This document shows, piece by piece, positions 38,960 to 48,753 of a stretch of DNA of 49,509 nt. The notes below the pieces were generated by a model. That model was given only the letters and a program-made list of their open reading frames with translations, ran no database searches and was not told the origin of the DNA. The translations under genes were made by a program, and so were the position numbers. Where the stretch lies: assembly GCA_017481565.1 (NCBI GenBank), contig JAFUOZ010000085.1, positions 1 to 49,509 on the forward strand, read 5' to 3'. Each line of letters starts with the position of its first letter. The first letter of the stretch is position 1. Origin of the DNA: Oscillospiraceae bacterium. GTDB lineage: Bacteria; Bacillota; Clostridia; Oscillospirales; Ruminococcaceae.

Positions 38960-39602
38960 TTCTCCTATCCCGATTTTTTAGTGTATACCTGTATTTATTA
39001 AGCTTGATAACTTAATCGTTTAAGTAGCTGATTAAAAAAAGAAAAAATCAGTTATTTATTAACTGCAAACGTTTTCCCTTAAACGTGCGCAGCATCCCGA
39101 AATATGCTTCAGGATAATACATTTTATATTATAAATCATTTTATGTTTTTTTTCAATAGCATTTATATGAATTTCACTGATTTATATAACAAATTTTTTC
39201 CCGTTAATTTGTTCAAATAGGACTAATTTATTTACAGCTCTGTAACCGTCGGTAACAAATATATGACAAATACAAATTCTGTCTTTACAAGATTTTAATT
39301 TTAGTGTAATATTAAGTAAAGTACGCACTTGTGAGAAATGCGCAATTCGTAATTCGCAATGCATAATTATTTTGATTACAGATCATTAACGTCACTTTTA
39401 TTACAATTTGTGATATGTTTTGCTCTGTATACAAATTGTAATATTTTCATATATAAAATAACATAGTATTATCACAACACATATTTACCGAATGTATTAT
39501 TCACAGCACTGATCTACAATCTGTAATATATCTATACGCAACAACGAAACATTTTAAAGAAAATATATTACATTTAAAATATAAAGCAAATGGGGAAACG
39601 AA
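38960..39602. other. Non-coding AT-rich stretch with repeats
   Basis: About 640 bases without a credible gene. It holds a perfect 12-bp inverted repeat ATTACAATTTGT / ACAAATTGTAAT (39400-39411, 39431-39442) that could be an operator or terminator, and a copy of an interspersed AATTCGTAATTCGCAATG-type repeat (39338-39370). No start-proximal remnant of a McrB N-terminal domain was recognised. Confidence 0.6.
39338..39370 (+). repeat. Interspersed GCGCAATTCGTAAT repeat, copy 1
   Basis: The sequence ATGCGCAATTCGTAATTCGC, followed by AATGCATAATTAT, recurs at 48965-48992 with one block deleted. These short palindrome-rich repeats lie in intergenic DNA and resemble the small dispersed repeats common in clostridial genomes. 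Confidence 0.6.
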
Positions 39603-41525
39603 ATGTTTGAAGAAATCGATAAAAAATATGTCTATGAGGGAGACGACTTAGGCGCAGTATACTCAAAGGATAAGACCATATTCAAGGTATGGTCACCGAT
39701 GGCAGACGAGGCAGCAGTTCTACTTTACCACAAATGCACCGACGAAAAACCCTACCGCCGCCTTCCAATGACCAAGAAAAAAGGCGTATGGTCAAAGGTA
39801 GCTTACGGAGATCTTAACGGGGTATACTATACCTATCAGATCAACCATGACGGTCTTATCGAGGAGACCATAGATATATACGCAAAAACAGCAGGCGCAA
39901 ACGGCGCAATGGGTATGGTCATCAATATGGAGGAGACCAATCCTGCCGGCTGGTACAGCTATAAGCCTGTGACCCTGAATTCCTACACCGACGCCGTTTT
40001 GTATGAGCTTCATGTAAGGGATTTTTCCATTGACCCCAGCGGTCATTTCTGCTACAGAGGACGCTTCATGGGCTTTGTGGAAAGAGGACTTGTCAACGAT
40101 GCGGGTGACCCTGTAGGCATAGATCATATCAAGGATCTGGGCGTTACACACGTACATCTTATGCCCTGCTTTGACTATCAGACCGTTGACGAAACAGATT
40201 ATCACCGTCCTCAGTTCAACTGGGGCTATGACCCTATGAACTATAACGTTCCCGAGGGATCTTATTCAACAAACCCCTTTAACGGAAAGGTGCGTGTTGC
40301 CGAGTTCAAACGCCTTATCCATGCACTGCACAGTCAGGGTATAGGCGTAGTTATGGACGTGGTATACAACCATACCTATGCAACAAGCGATTCATGCTTC
40401 AATAAGACCTTCCCCAAGTACTTCTATCGTCAGTGGGCAGATACGGAATACTATGCAAACGGCTCAGGCTGCGGAAACGAAGTAGCTACAGAACGTGCAA
40501 TGGTGAGAAAATATATTATCGACAGCTTATGCTACTGGGCGACCGAATACAAAATAGACGGTTTCCGCTTTGACCTTATGGGACTTTATGACAATGAAAC
40601 CATAAACCTTATCTATGAAAGACTTCATGAAATAAATCCCAATGTGATATTATACGGCGAGGGCTGGACAGGAAGCGATTCTGCCCTTGCATATGAGCGC
40701 CGTGCCATGAAGCTGAACGCCCGTCATGTACCTCATGCCGCATTTTTCAGCGACGATTTCAGAGATACCATAAAGGGAAATAACTTTGAAAACGGCGACA
40801 GAGGATATGTAAACGGAGCCTCAGGCAATGAGGACTATGTACGTGAGGTAATGTGCGGACGAGTTGCACACCCTCAGATACCCAACCTTACAAAATATGC
40901 ATGGACAGACACTCCTCAGCAGACAGTAAACTATGTAGAGGCACATGATAACCTTACCTTGTGGGATAAGCTCCACTACAGCAACGCCACCGATCCAACA
41001 GAGGTACGTATACAGATGGATAAAATGGCAGCTGCCGCAGTTTTCTTGTCACAGGGAATACCCTTTATCCAGGCAGGACAGGAATTTTTACGTTCAAAGC
41101 CATTACCGGGCGGAGCCTATGACCATAACAGCTATAACGCTCCCGATGCGATAAACAGTATAAAATGGAACAGAAAGAGCGAATTTATCCAGGTCTATAA
41201 CTATTATAAGGGACTTATAGCATTCAGAAAGGCACATTCGGCGTTAAGATTTCCCACAAGAGAGCTTATCGGTGAGCATATGCACTTTTTCGATAAGCTG
41301 CCGCAGAGAGTAGTAGGATTTTCTCTTACAGGTGATAATCTCTGCGAGGAGATAGTAGTATTTTTGAATCCCAATAATTACGAGATAAAGCTGCACGCAT
41401 TCGGAAAATACGATGTATGTATTGACGGTAAGAATGCAGGTGCGGAGCCTCTCTATCAGGTAGAGGGCGATTATACGGTAGAGCCGTATAGTGTAATGGT
41501 ACTGTGTAAAAACAGAGTGCAGTAA
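39603..41525 (+). CDS. pulA: Type I pullulanase (GH13)
   Basis: 640 residues, no signal peptide, so it works on internal or imported alpha-1,6-branched glucans. N-terminal CBM48-like domain (~10-110), then the GH13 barrel. The type I pullulanase signature FNWGYDPMNY is present (residues ~205). Catalytic residues are the nucleophile Asp in DGFRFDLMG (~323), the acid/base Glu in LYGEGWTG (~353) and the transition-state Asp in EAHDNLTLWD (~448). DVVYNHTYA is the first conserved region. The C-terminal beta domain is present. It is ahead of an inverted repeat that starts 43 bases after its stop. Confidence 0.95.
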   Translation: MFEEIDKKYVYEGDDLGAVYSKDKTIFKVWSPMADEAAVLLYHKCTDEKPYRRLPMTKKKGVWSKVAYGDLNGVYYTYQINHDGLIEETIDIYAKTAGANGAMGMVINMEETNPAGWYSYKPVTLNSYTDAVLYELHVRDFSIDPSGHFCYRGRFMGFVERGLVNDAGDPVGIDHIKDLGVTHVHLMPCFDYQTVDETDYHRPQFNWGYDPMNYNVPEGSYSTNPFNGKVRVAEFKRLIHALHSQGIGVVMDVVYNHTYATSDSCFNKTFPKYFYRQWADTEYYANGSGCGNEVATERAMVRKYIIDSLCYWATEYKIDGFRFDLMGLYDNETINLIYERLHEINPNVILYGEGWTGSDSALAYERRAMKLNARHVPHAAFFSDDFRDTIKGNNFENGDRGYVNGASGNEDYVREVMCGRVAHPQIPNLTKYAWTDTPQQTVNYVEAHDNLTLWDKLHYSNATDPTEVRIQMDKMAAAAVFLSQGIPFIQAGQEFLRSKPLPGGAYDHNSYNAPDAINSIKWNRKSEFIQVYNYYKGLIAFRKAHSALRFPTRELIGEHMHFFDKLPQRVVGFSLTGDNLCEEIVVFLNPNNYEIKLHAFGKYDVCIDGKNAGAEPLYQVEGDYTVEPYSVMVLCKNRVQ

Positions 41526-41567
41526 AAAATGAGGAACAGACGAACAATTTCCGATCAATAACTCAGG

Positions 41568-41719
41568 ACAAAAGTTTCGCTCAAGCCTTTACAAAGGCTT
41601 GCGGGGTTCAGTAGTCTGCGGACAGGAGGGCAGCGCCCCTTGTCGCACTCCGCAGAGTGCGAAATCCCCTTTAGCCACTAACAGATGCCATTCTTAAACA
41701 TAAAAGTCTGAAAACAAAC
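41568..41719 (+). repeat. Long inverted repeat, copy A
   Basis: About 152 bases that reappear in inverted orientation at 43382-43519, nearly identical apart from one ~14-base difference. The unit contains smaller hairpins (AAGCCTTTACAAAGGCTT, GCACTCCGCAGAGTGC). It encodes no protein. The pair brackets the response-regulator gene and the unknown gene behind it. Confidence 0.85.
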
Positions 41720-41807
41720 CGGATAAGCTGACAACAAAACCACCCCAAAGAAAACAACGTAAAAACCGTAACATATACCGAAAAAATAAAGAAAGGAATT
41801 ACAGAAA

Positions 41808-42521
41808 ATGAAAAGAATACTTGTCTGCGAGGACGAAGAAGTAATAAGAGATTTTGTCGTTATCAACCTTAAAAGAGCAGGCTATGACGTAATAGATGTA
41901 AGCTGCGGAGAGGACGCTCTGCGAGTTTTTGATGAAGAAAACGGCAATTTCGATATTGCGCTTTTAGATATAATGATGCCGGGAATAGACGGCTTTCAGG
42001 TGTGTAAGACCCTCCGCAAGAAAAGCAGCACAGTAGGAATAATCATGCTTTCCGCCAAGACACAGGAAATGGATAAGGTAAGCGGACTTATGCTGGGTGC
42101 AGATGATTATATCACCAAGCCTTTCTCACCCTCCGAGCTGACAGCGCGTATAGATGCGATCTACCGCCGTGTAAGTATGTCCTTTCAGCAGGAGCCTAAA
42201 GCGCCTGTTATCGAATCAGGACCCTTTGTGCTCAATCTTAAGAGCAGAACAGTCTCCAAAAACGGCAAGGTCATTGATCTTACACAGGTTGAATATCAGA
42301 TTCTTGAATATTTCATGAACAATCAGAATACAGCTCTTGACCGTTCAAGTATTCTTAAGCATATCTGGGGTGACAATTACTACGGCGATGATAAGATCGT
42401 CGATGTTAATATCCGCCGTATCCGTATGAAGATCGAGGACGAGCCCTCAAATCCCAAGTATATAGCAACAATCTGGGGCTTCGGCTATAAATGGTCTGCA
42501 GGCGACGGAGCGGAGAAATGA
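41808..42521 (+). CDS. OmpR-family response regulator
   Basis: 237 residues. Receiver domain with acidic pocket (CEDEE near residue 9), phospho-acceptor Asp54 (LLDIMMPG), conserved Ser/Thr and Lys104 (ITKPF). C-terminal winged helix with recognition helix around SILKHIWGDNYYGDDKIVDV and the family's IRRIRMKIED. The probable partner kinase is at 43631-45052; a terminator and another gene separate them, unlike the usual overlapping pair. AAGAAAGGAA leader. Confidence 0.93.
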   Translation: MKRILVCEDEEVIRDFVVINLKRAGYDVIDVSCGEDALRVFDEENGNFDIALLDIMMPGIDGFQVCKTLRKKSSTVGIIMLSAKTQEMDKVSGLMLGADDYITKPFSPSELTARIDAIYRRVSMSFQQEPKAPVIESGPFVLNLKSRTVSKNGKVIDLTQVEYQILEYFMNNQNTALDRSSILKHIWGDNYYGDDKIVDVNIRRIRMKIEDEPSNPKYIATIWGFGYKWSAGDGAEK

Positions 42522-42573
42522 TCTGCAAATAATTAGCAGTAACTCTGTTTTTCCTTATTTATGAGAATATTCT

Positions 42574-42607
42574 GCAGCTTTTCAGGCTAATGAAAAGCTG
42601 CTTTTTG
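42574..42607 (+). terminator. Terminator of the response-regulator gene
   Basis: Perfect 10-bp stem GCAGCTTTTC / GAAAAGCTGC with an 8-base loop, then TTTTTG. Confidence 0.9.
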
Positions 42608-42680
42608 CCTTTATTCATAGAATAATAATTCACGTAAAATATATCTTGTCCGTAAGCGGTTGATTTTAAGGAGGATCACA

Positions 42681-43127
42681 ATGTCCGAGTATATCATAAG
42701 AATAATTCCCGAACAGGAAAAGGTTTATTTTCACAAAGCCTTATCACAGGATATGATAAACTGTATCAGCAGAGAAATAAAAGCAGACAGCATAAGCTGT
42801 GAGGAATATGACGAAATATCATTTATTGACTGCGGGGGAAACTTAGAAGAGATATCATGCCCATACTGTCATGAAATAATACCCTTTGATATCTGGGGCG
42901 ATGCAATGGAAAAGGCAGCTCAGAGCGGATTTACCGATCTGACGTTCAGAACCTTATGCTGCGGCAATGAATGTTCGTTAAATGAGCTGGAATATAATTT
43001 TCCCTGCGGTTTCGCACGATGTATGATAGAGATAGTAAATCCCGACAGAGAGTTGTCAGAACCGCTGATACAGCAGCTTGAAGAATTATCCGAAAATAAG
43101 CTGAGAATAATCCAAGCACATTATTAA
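42681..43127 (+). CDS. Unknown protein with cysteine pairs
   Basis: 148 residues from the ATG after AAGGAGG; a frame start at 42660 is upstream of that site. Contains CPYC (~60-63), then CCGNEC and CGFARC, so it probably binds zinc. N- and C-terminal parts are acidic and helical. It lies between a terminator and the second inverted repeat, between the response regulator and the kinase. No family recognised. Confidence 0.68.
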   Translation: MSEYIIRIIPEQEKVYFHKALSQDMINCISREIKADSISCEEYDEISFIDCGGNLEEISCPYCHEIIPFDIWGDAMEKAAQSGFTDLTFRTLCCGNECSLNELEYNFPCGFARCMIEIVNPDRELSEPLIQQLEELSENKLRIIQAHY

Positions 43128-43630
43128 AGCAAATTGCGAGCAAAGCAAGTAAATCTATCCTTATACAAAAAAGATTTGCCAGACAAAAGTAAAAAACTAT
43201 CCGTTTATTTTGCAACCTTAGATTTACAACGGGCGAGCCTGTCGGCTCGTGCAATAAAAGCGCTCCGCTGTTTATTGCAAAAATCCGCCCGAGTGTATTT
43301 CACTTCATGTTGGTTTTTATGATAGATTTATTTATCAGCTTACATTTAGTTTTTATTTTGACGGGCGGATTTCAGTGAATTGTTTGTTTTCAGACTTTTA
43401 TGTTTAAGAATAGCATCTGTTAGTGGCTAAAGGGGATTTCGCACTCTGCGGAGTGCGACAAGGGGCGCTGCCCCTTTGAACCCCGCAAGCCTTTGTAAAG
43501 GCTTGAGCGAAACTTTTGTATTGAGTTACTGCTTGGAATTTTTTTTGTTATATTTCTCAGGTTTTCTTGTTATGATTTTTTGAATTCTTGATGTTTTGCT
43601 TTAAATTTTTATTAAAAAATTGGGGGATTT
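43128..43630 (+). other. Non-coding stretch rich in inverted repeats
   Basis: No credible gene. Besides the long repeat (43382-43519) it has a GAGCCTGTCGGCTC hairpin (~43234), a TGCAATAAA...TTTATTGCA hairpin (43249-43281) and a spaced pair AAATCCGCCCG / CGGGCGGATTT (~43281-43371). Such hairpin-rich DNA suggests accumulated small mobile elements. Confidence 0.6.
43382..43519 (-). repeat. Long inverted repeat, copy B
   Basis: Reverse complement of 41568-41719, 138 bases, near-identical over most of its length. Lies ~110 bases upstream of the kinase gene. Recombination between the two copies would invert the intervening ~1.7 kb. Confidence 0.85.
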
Positions 43631-45052
43631 ATGCGCAGAGTAACTATAACACAACGCTGGCTGATAAATAATCTGGGCGTTATCCTTATCGTCCTCGCCG
43701 CCGTTATCATAACTTTTTCTGTCTTTATAAAAAATTATTACTACACAGGTACCCGTCAGTATATCACAAATAAAATGAACACCCTCTCGACCCTTATACA
43801 GCAATATTACTCCGATAACTCTATCTCTTTCTCGTCTCAGCTCCATGATATGATTCAGAACTGGGAAGATCAGGATAAACTGGAGCTTATGGCTATCAAC
43901 AGCGACGGACAGATAGAAATATCCTCCTCAGGCTTTGAACTGTCATCGGATATTATCACAGATGACTATCACGATGCCATTGAAAACGGCTCCTCAGGAT
44001 ACTTTGCAGGCAAAGCACCCACAGGTGAACGCATTATGGCACTTACCGTACTTACCCCCGATTCGTCGGGACAATACTCCGCTATACGTCTGGTTACCTC
44101 TTTGGAGCGCACCGATGATTATATCCTCGGATATATAGTGGCAATATCATGCATCTGTCTTGCTATCGTGGTGCTGATGTTCTTCTCGGGTATGTATTTT
44201 ATAAAGTCTATCGTTATCCCCGTAAGACAGCTGGGAAATACCGCAAAACGCTATGCCCGCGGAGATTTTTCCGTCCGTATCACCAAGAAAAACGATGACG
44301 AACTGGGTGAACTCTGCGATATCATAAATCACATGGCGGAGGAGCTTGCCATGTCCGAGGCTATGAAAAATGATTTCATTTCAAGCGTTTCCCATGAACT
44401 GAGAACTCCCCTTACCGCAATAAAGGGCTGGTCTGAAACTATCGGCTCAATGCCCGAGGACAGCGACACTGTCACAAAGGGTATGAAGGTAATTAATGCG
44501 GAAGCAGAAAGATTATCACAAATGGTAGAAGAGCTTCTTGATTTTTCACGTATGCAGAACGGTAAATTTACTCTGAACAAGGCTAAAATGGATATACTTG
44601 CCGAGCTTGGCGATGCTGTACTCATATATACAGAAAAGGCACGCAAAGAAAATATTGAAATTGTATATGATGAGCCTGATATGCTGCCGTTTATCATTGG
44701 TGATAAAAATCGTATGAGACAGGTTTTCATCAACATCATCGATAATGCCATAAAATACTCCGACAAGGGCGGAATAGTCACAATTCAGGCTGTACAAAGC
44801 GACGCAAATCACATTGAGATCGCTGTATCCGACACTGGCTGCGGAATAAGTCCGCAGGATTTACCCAAAATAAAAACAAAATTCTTCAAAGCTAATCACA
44901 CACGAAGAGGTTCGGGAATTGGTCTTGCCGTTGCCGACGAAATTATCACAAATCACAACGGAACATTGAAGATTTTTAGCAATTTAGGAGAGGGTACAAC
45001 TGTAGTTATTACTCTGCCTATACCAAAGGAAAAGGACGAAAAGAAGAATTGA
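43631..45052 (+). CDS. Sensor histidine kinase
   Basis: 473 residues. Membrane helices at ~14-34 and ~164-190 bracket an extracellular sensor of ~130 residues (PAS/Cache-like size). HAMP follows (~190-243), then HisKA with His255 (SSVSHELRTPLTAIKGW) and HATPase with N box IDNAIKYSD, G1 DTGCGIS and G2 GSGIGLAV. The likely partner is the response regulator at 41808-42521. Weak site GGGGGATTT before ATG. Confidence 0.93.
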   Translation: MRRVTITQRWLINNLGVILIVLAAVIITFSVFIKNYYYTGTRQYITNKMNTLSTLIQQYYSDNSISFSSQLHDMIQNWEDQDKLELMAINSDGQIEISSSGFELSSDIITDDYHDAIENGSSGYFAGKAPTGERIMALTVLTPDSSGQYSAIRLVTSLERTDDYILGYIVAISCICLAIVVLMFFSGMYFIKSIVIPVRQLGNTAKRYARGDFSVRITKKNDDELGELCDIINHMAEELAMSEAMKNDFISSVSHELRTPLTAIKGWSETIGSMPEDSDTVTKGMKVINAEAERLSQMVEELLDFSRMQNGKFTLNKAKMDILAELGDAVLIYTEKARKENIEIVYDEPDMLPFIIGDKNRMRQVFINIIDNAIKYSDKGGIVTIQAVQSDANHIEIAVSDTGCGISPQDLPKIKTKFFKANHTRRGSGIGLAVADEIITNHNGTLKIFSNLGEGTTVVITLPIPKEKDEKKN

Positions 45053-45101
45053 TAGTATACAATTTGTTATATCTATAATTATTTATACAAGAGGTACTGT
45101 A

Positions 45102-46397
45102 ATGAAAAGAAAATACTTAGCCTTATCAGCTGCATTGATGCTTATGCTTTCGGGCTGCTCCGATAAATCAGATGATGTTTCAACATCTTCAACAGAGAAT
45201 GTTGAAAGTTCTGTTTCCGAAACCGTATCAGAGACCGTATCTGAAACAAAAGCTCCCGAAACTCCCGAGGAATTTCACGAAGCAATGCTGAATCGCTCCA
45301 TATTATCCACAGGAAACAATGCAAGACTGAAAGCCAAAATAGAGCAGCTGAGAAGCGGCGAAAAGACCGTAATCGGCTATATCGGCGGTTCTATCACACA
45401 GGGGGTTGGTGCAAATTCCGAAAGCTGCTGGGCAAAAAGATCCTTCAATGCCATAGCCGATACTTACGGCACAGGTGACAATGCCGAATATATCAATGCA
45501 GGAATAAGCGGTACACCGTCAATTTTGGGCAATTTGCGTTTTGAAAGGGATATTCTTTCAAAGAATGCAGACATTATTTTTATTGAATTTGCTGTAAATG
45601 ACGGAAATGAAACACTATACCGTGAATCCTTTGAATCAATGGTAAAAGCAGCATTGGAGCATGAAAATTCGCCTGCGGTGATACTTATGATAAACCGTAC
45701 CGAAAACGGTCACAGCTGTCAGGAGTATATGGCACAGATAGGCGAACGTTATCAGCTGCCGATGATATCTGTAAACGATGCTATCACCTGTGAAATGAAT
45801 GAAGGACGAATGACATGGCAGGATTATTCAAATGACGGATCTCATCCCAACGAATACGGTCATGAGCTTGATGCAGAAATGGTCATGAAATTATTTTCTG
45901 TGATCGACAGTGAGGAAACCGACGAAGCGTGTGAGATGCCCGCTGTACCTGTATTTGCTGTACCATATCAGAATGCGGTTCTGGTCACTCCCGAAAGCGT
46001 TGAGGATAACTCCGATATGGAGATTGTTGATTATGGTAAATTTACGCCTGTAAACAGTGCTGTATACGGATTTACGTCATCATATATGCATGATGCATCG
46101 CTTGAAGGAGATATGAAAATATCCTTGAAGGGTGCAAATTCCTTCTGGATAGTGTATAAGAGAAATAATTCAGCAAATATGGGAAGTGTTGATGTATACC
46201 TTAACGGAAGTAAGCTTAAGACGATAAATGCCAATGATAAAGACGGCTGGGGAGACCCCTATTCTTCTCAGGTCATTAAATTCAGTGATACAAAGGATAT
46301 GGAAATCGAGATAAAAATAGCCGAAGGCAGCGAAGATAAAGAATTTATGATCTTGGGCTTTGGCTATAGTCAGAATAAAACGCAGCCTCTTTTCTGA
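45102..46397 (+). CDS. SGNH-hydrolase lipoprotein
   Basis: 431 residues. Lipoprotein signal with lipobox LSGC (Cys19), then a Ser/Thr/Glu-rich linker with SVSETVSETVSETKAPET repeats. The hydrolase domain has the block I motif GGSITQG (catalytic Ser), block III-like AVNDG, and the C-terminal DGSHPNEYG (Asp-His). The last ~130 residues are a beta-rich accessory domain. SGNH enzymes in this position usually act as carbohydrate esterases at the cell surface. It follows the kinase by ~50 bases and may be in its regulon (inference). Confidence 0.88.
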   Translation: MKRKYLALSAALMLMLSGCSDKSDDVSTSSTENVESSVSETVSETVSETKAPETPEEFHEAMLNRSILSTGNNARLKAKIEQLRSGEKTVIGYIGGSITQGVGANSESCWAKRSFNAIADTYGTGDNAEYINAGISGTPSILGNLRFERDILSKNADIIFIEFAVNDGNETLYRESFESMVKAALEHENSPAVILMINRTENGHSCQEYMAQIGERYQLPMISVNDAITCEMNEGRMTWQDYSNDGSHPNEYGHELDAEMVMKLFSVIDSEETDEACEMPAVPVFAVPYQNAVLVTPESVEDNSDMEIVDYGKFTPVNSAVYGFTSSYMHDASLEGDMKISLKGANSFWIVYKRNNSANMGSVDVYLNGSKLKTINANDKDGWGDPYSSQVIKFSDTKDMEIEIKIAEGSEDKEFMILGFGYSQNKTQPLF

Positions 46398-46534
46398 AAA
46401 AAACGGGGCATAAACAGATAAATATAATATCTTTCAACGTTTTTCAACATAAATCAGCTTATCTTCATCTGAATTTTCAACACATAAAAAATAACTATAA
46501 TAAAACAAATATATATAAAGAAAGGAAACTCGAA

Positions 46535-47893
46535 ATGAAAAAACATCTGAAAAAAATTCTGCCGATGATGCTCGCTCTTGCTATGCTTGGCGGCTGCGGC
46601 TCTATCAACTCCGAACAGGATAATCTCTCCGAGGATTATACAATAGTCAATCCCGACGGTGAGGTGATATCTACCGAAGAAAAAATCCCCGAAGATAACT
46701 TTTCAACATATGTTGAGGATAATGTTGAAAACTATGTTGATGAAAGCAATGTTTCCAACATAGAAAGCTTTTTTGAGGATATCCTCCCTGAATCAGATTC
46801 TTCCGAAAACGATGAAGAAACCTCCGAAACAACTGTCAGCAGCCCTGCTGAAACTATTACATATAAGGTATATTCCCATAATACCGATGTTTCAAAAAAA
46901 GCACGAAATGTTGTTGACGGCATGAGCGACCGTGAAAAAGCCGCACAGCTTATTCTTGCACGCTGTCCCTCTGAAAATGCCGCAGGACTTATGGCAGATT
47001 ATCAGTTTGCAGGATATACTCTTTATGCAGCCGACCTTGCTGAACGTGATATGACCTCTGCTGCCGAATTTATTGCGGAAATAAAAGCCTCTGTGGAGAT
47101 AACGCCTATAATAACCGTTGACGAAGAGGGCGGAAATGTTGTCCGTGTCAGCAAATATCCTGCTTACCGTGCATATCCCTTCAAATCGCCTCAGATAGTA
47201 TACAACGAAGAGGGCATGGACGGTATCATCTCGGACAGTGCCGAAAAGGCTCAGCTGCTTACCTCGCTGGGTTTCAATATGAACCTTGCTCCCGTTGCGG
47301 ATATTGCGTCTCCTGGGGACTATATATACGACCGTACCGCAGGTCAGGACAGCGAAACAACAGGTGATATTGTCCGTCAGATAGTTGATACATCAGGTGA
47401 TAACGGTCTTATCTCCTGTCTTAAGCATTTCCCCGGATACGGCAGCAATATCGATACTCACACAGGTATCGCTTACGACAGCCGCTCCATGGAAAGCTTT
47501 GAAGCAACCGACTTTATCCCCTTTGAGATCGGATTATCAGGCTCTTATGTACCCTCTGTGCTTGTAAGTCACAATATAGTAGAATGTATGGACAGTGAGC
47601 TTCCTGCGTCACTTTCTCCGTCAGTACATAAGCTTCTCCGTGACCGCTTTGATTTTGAGGGCGTTATCATTACCGATGATCTTGGCATGGACGCTATCAA
47701 GGCTTACACAGGCTCGCTCAGTCCTTATGTAGTGGGTATTCTTTCGGGAAATGACCTGCTTTGCGTTTCCGATCCTGTCACTGCTTACAATGACCTTGTA
47801 TCAGCTATTGAAGACGGTACTATCTCTCAGAAGGTGCTTGATGAACACGTTCTCAGAGTAGTACAGATGAAGCTGGATTATGATATTATCTGA
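46535..47893 (+). CDS. GH3-family lipoprotein (beta-N-acetylhexosaminidase-like)
   Basis: 452 residues. Lipobox LGGC (Cys21), acidic Ser/Glu linker to ~residue 110, then a GH3 barrel: ITVDEEGGNVVRVSKYP, GFNMNLAPVADIASPGDYIY, LKHFPGYGSNIDTHTG and the nucleophile segment VIITDDLGMDAIKAY. The KHFPG...DTH motif is the NagZ-type acid/base region, though the His expected after PG is Tyr here. It probably trims cell-wall or host amino sugars at the surface. AAAGGAAA site. Confidence 0.9.
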   Translation: MKKHLKKILPMMLALAMLGGCGSINSEQDNLSEDYTIVNPDGEVISTEEKIPEDNFSTYVEDNVENYVDESNVSNIESFFEDILPESDSSENDEETSETTVSSPAETITYKVYSHNTDVSKKARNVVDGMSDREKAAQLILARCPSENAAGLMADYQFAGYTLYAADLAERDMTSAAEFIAEIKASVEITPIITVDEEGGNVVRVSKYPAYRAYPFKSPQIVYNEEGMDGIISDSAEKAQLLTSLGFNMNLAPVADIASPGDYIYDRTAGQDSETTGDIVRQIVDTSGDNGLISCLKHFPGYGSNIDTHTGIAYDSRSMESFEATDFIPFEIGLSGSYVPSVLVSHNIVECMDSELPASLSPSVHKLLRDRFDFEGVIITDDLGMDAIKAYTGSLSPYVVGILSGNDLLCVSDPVTAYNDLVSAIEDGTISQKVLDEHVLRVVQMKLDYDII

Positions 47894-47911
47894 TTTGTTG
47901 TAAAATAAAAC

Positions 47912-47992
47912 CTCTCCGCATTTTTGGGTCAGGTAAGTGCCGATCTGTTGAATTGATCGTCGGCTTCCTGATTCCTGCTGCGGAGAGTTTAT
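47912..47992 (+). terminator. Long hairpin between the GH3 and recX genes
   Basis: Outer stem CTCTCCGCA / TGCGGAGAG (47912-47920, 47979-47987), inner stems GTCAGG/CCTGAT and GCCGATC/GATCGTCGGC, followed by TTTATATT. It works as the GH3 terminator and shares its outer stem with the RNA unit after recX. Confidence 0.7.
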
Positions 47993-48025
47993 ATTATAGT
48001 ATTATATTAGAACGGGCGGTGCTTT

Positions 48026-48640
48026 ATGGTAATTACAGATATTGGTATATACAAGGGCGAAACTGCATTTGTGGAGCTTGACGGAGATGAAAAGATATTT
48101 CTGCATCAGAGTATAGTATATGAGTATAATCTGAAAAAGGATATGAATATACCTCAATCCGCTCTTGATGAGGTGATAAACGAAAATCTGTTCCGAAAAG
48201 CGAAAGAAAGGGCGCTGTATCTGCTTGACAACAGGGAGTACGGCTTTGTGGAAATGTATAAAAAGCTTGAAAATAATTATGATGAGGATATATGTCTCAG
48301 AGTGTGCAGACGGCTTGCAGAGCTGGGGCTTATCAATGACAGGCGCTATGCAGCACGTCTTGCGGAGCATTATTGCTGTACCAAAAAATACGGTTATTAT
48401 CGTGCTCGGCAGGAAATGTCCCTTAAGGGTATCGGAAAGGATATCACTGAAGAGGCGCTTGCGGAGCTTGCTGATGGTACAATGGAACGATTGGAGGAGC
48501 TTGTTGAGCAGAAATATGAACGCTGTCTTGATTCTGAAAAGGGTGTTAAGAAGGTCAAGGGCGCACTGGCAAGAATGGGATATTCGTATTCTGAAATACA
48601 GGGTGTACTTGATTTATATGAGCTGGATTTTGACGAATAA
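48026..48640 (+). CDS. recX: Regulatory protein RecX
   Basis: 204 residues. N-terminal beta region (GIYKGETAFVELDGDEKIFL), then the RecX three-helix repeats, with the signature LAELGLINDRRYAARLAEHY and GYYRARQEMSLKGI. RecX blocks RecA filament extension, relevant to the SOS-type repressor in the prophage. A weak GGGCGG site precedes ATG. No recA is in view. Confidence 0.92.
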   Translation: MVITDIGIYKGETAFVELDGDEKIFLHQSIVYEYNLKKDMNIPQSALDEVINENLFRKAKERALYLLDNREYGFVEMYKKLENNYDEDICLRVCRRLAELGLINDRRYAARLAEHYCCTKKYGYYRARQEMSLKGIGKDITEEALAELADGTMERLEELVEQKYERCLDSEKGVKKVKGALARMGYSYSEIQGVLDLYELDFDE

Positions 48641-48738
48641 AGGTGAATTTTGCGCAGTTATATTTGATTTGTACAAAAAAATGTTGATTGAACGCTGAAT
48701 TTACGTTTAAAAAAGATGATGAAAAAAATTTTTGTTTG

Positions 48739-48747
48739 TGCTATAAT
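48739..48747 (+). promoter_or_regulatory. Extended -10 promoter of the structured RNA
   Basis: TGCTATAAT (TG extension plus TATAAT at 48742-48747) with no good -35 box. Expected start near 48754. The ~100 bases between recX and here hold nothing else. Confidence 0.65.
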
Positions 48748-48753
48748 GTAAAC

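Noticed and set aside
41568..43519. Composite transposon bounded by the inverted repeats
   Set aside because: No transposase lies within, and no target duplication was found at the outer ends.
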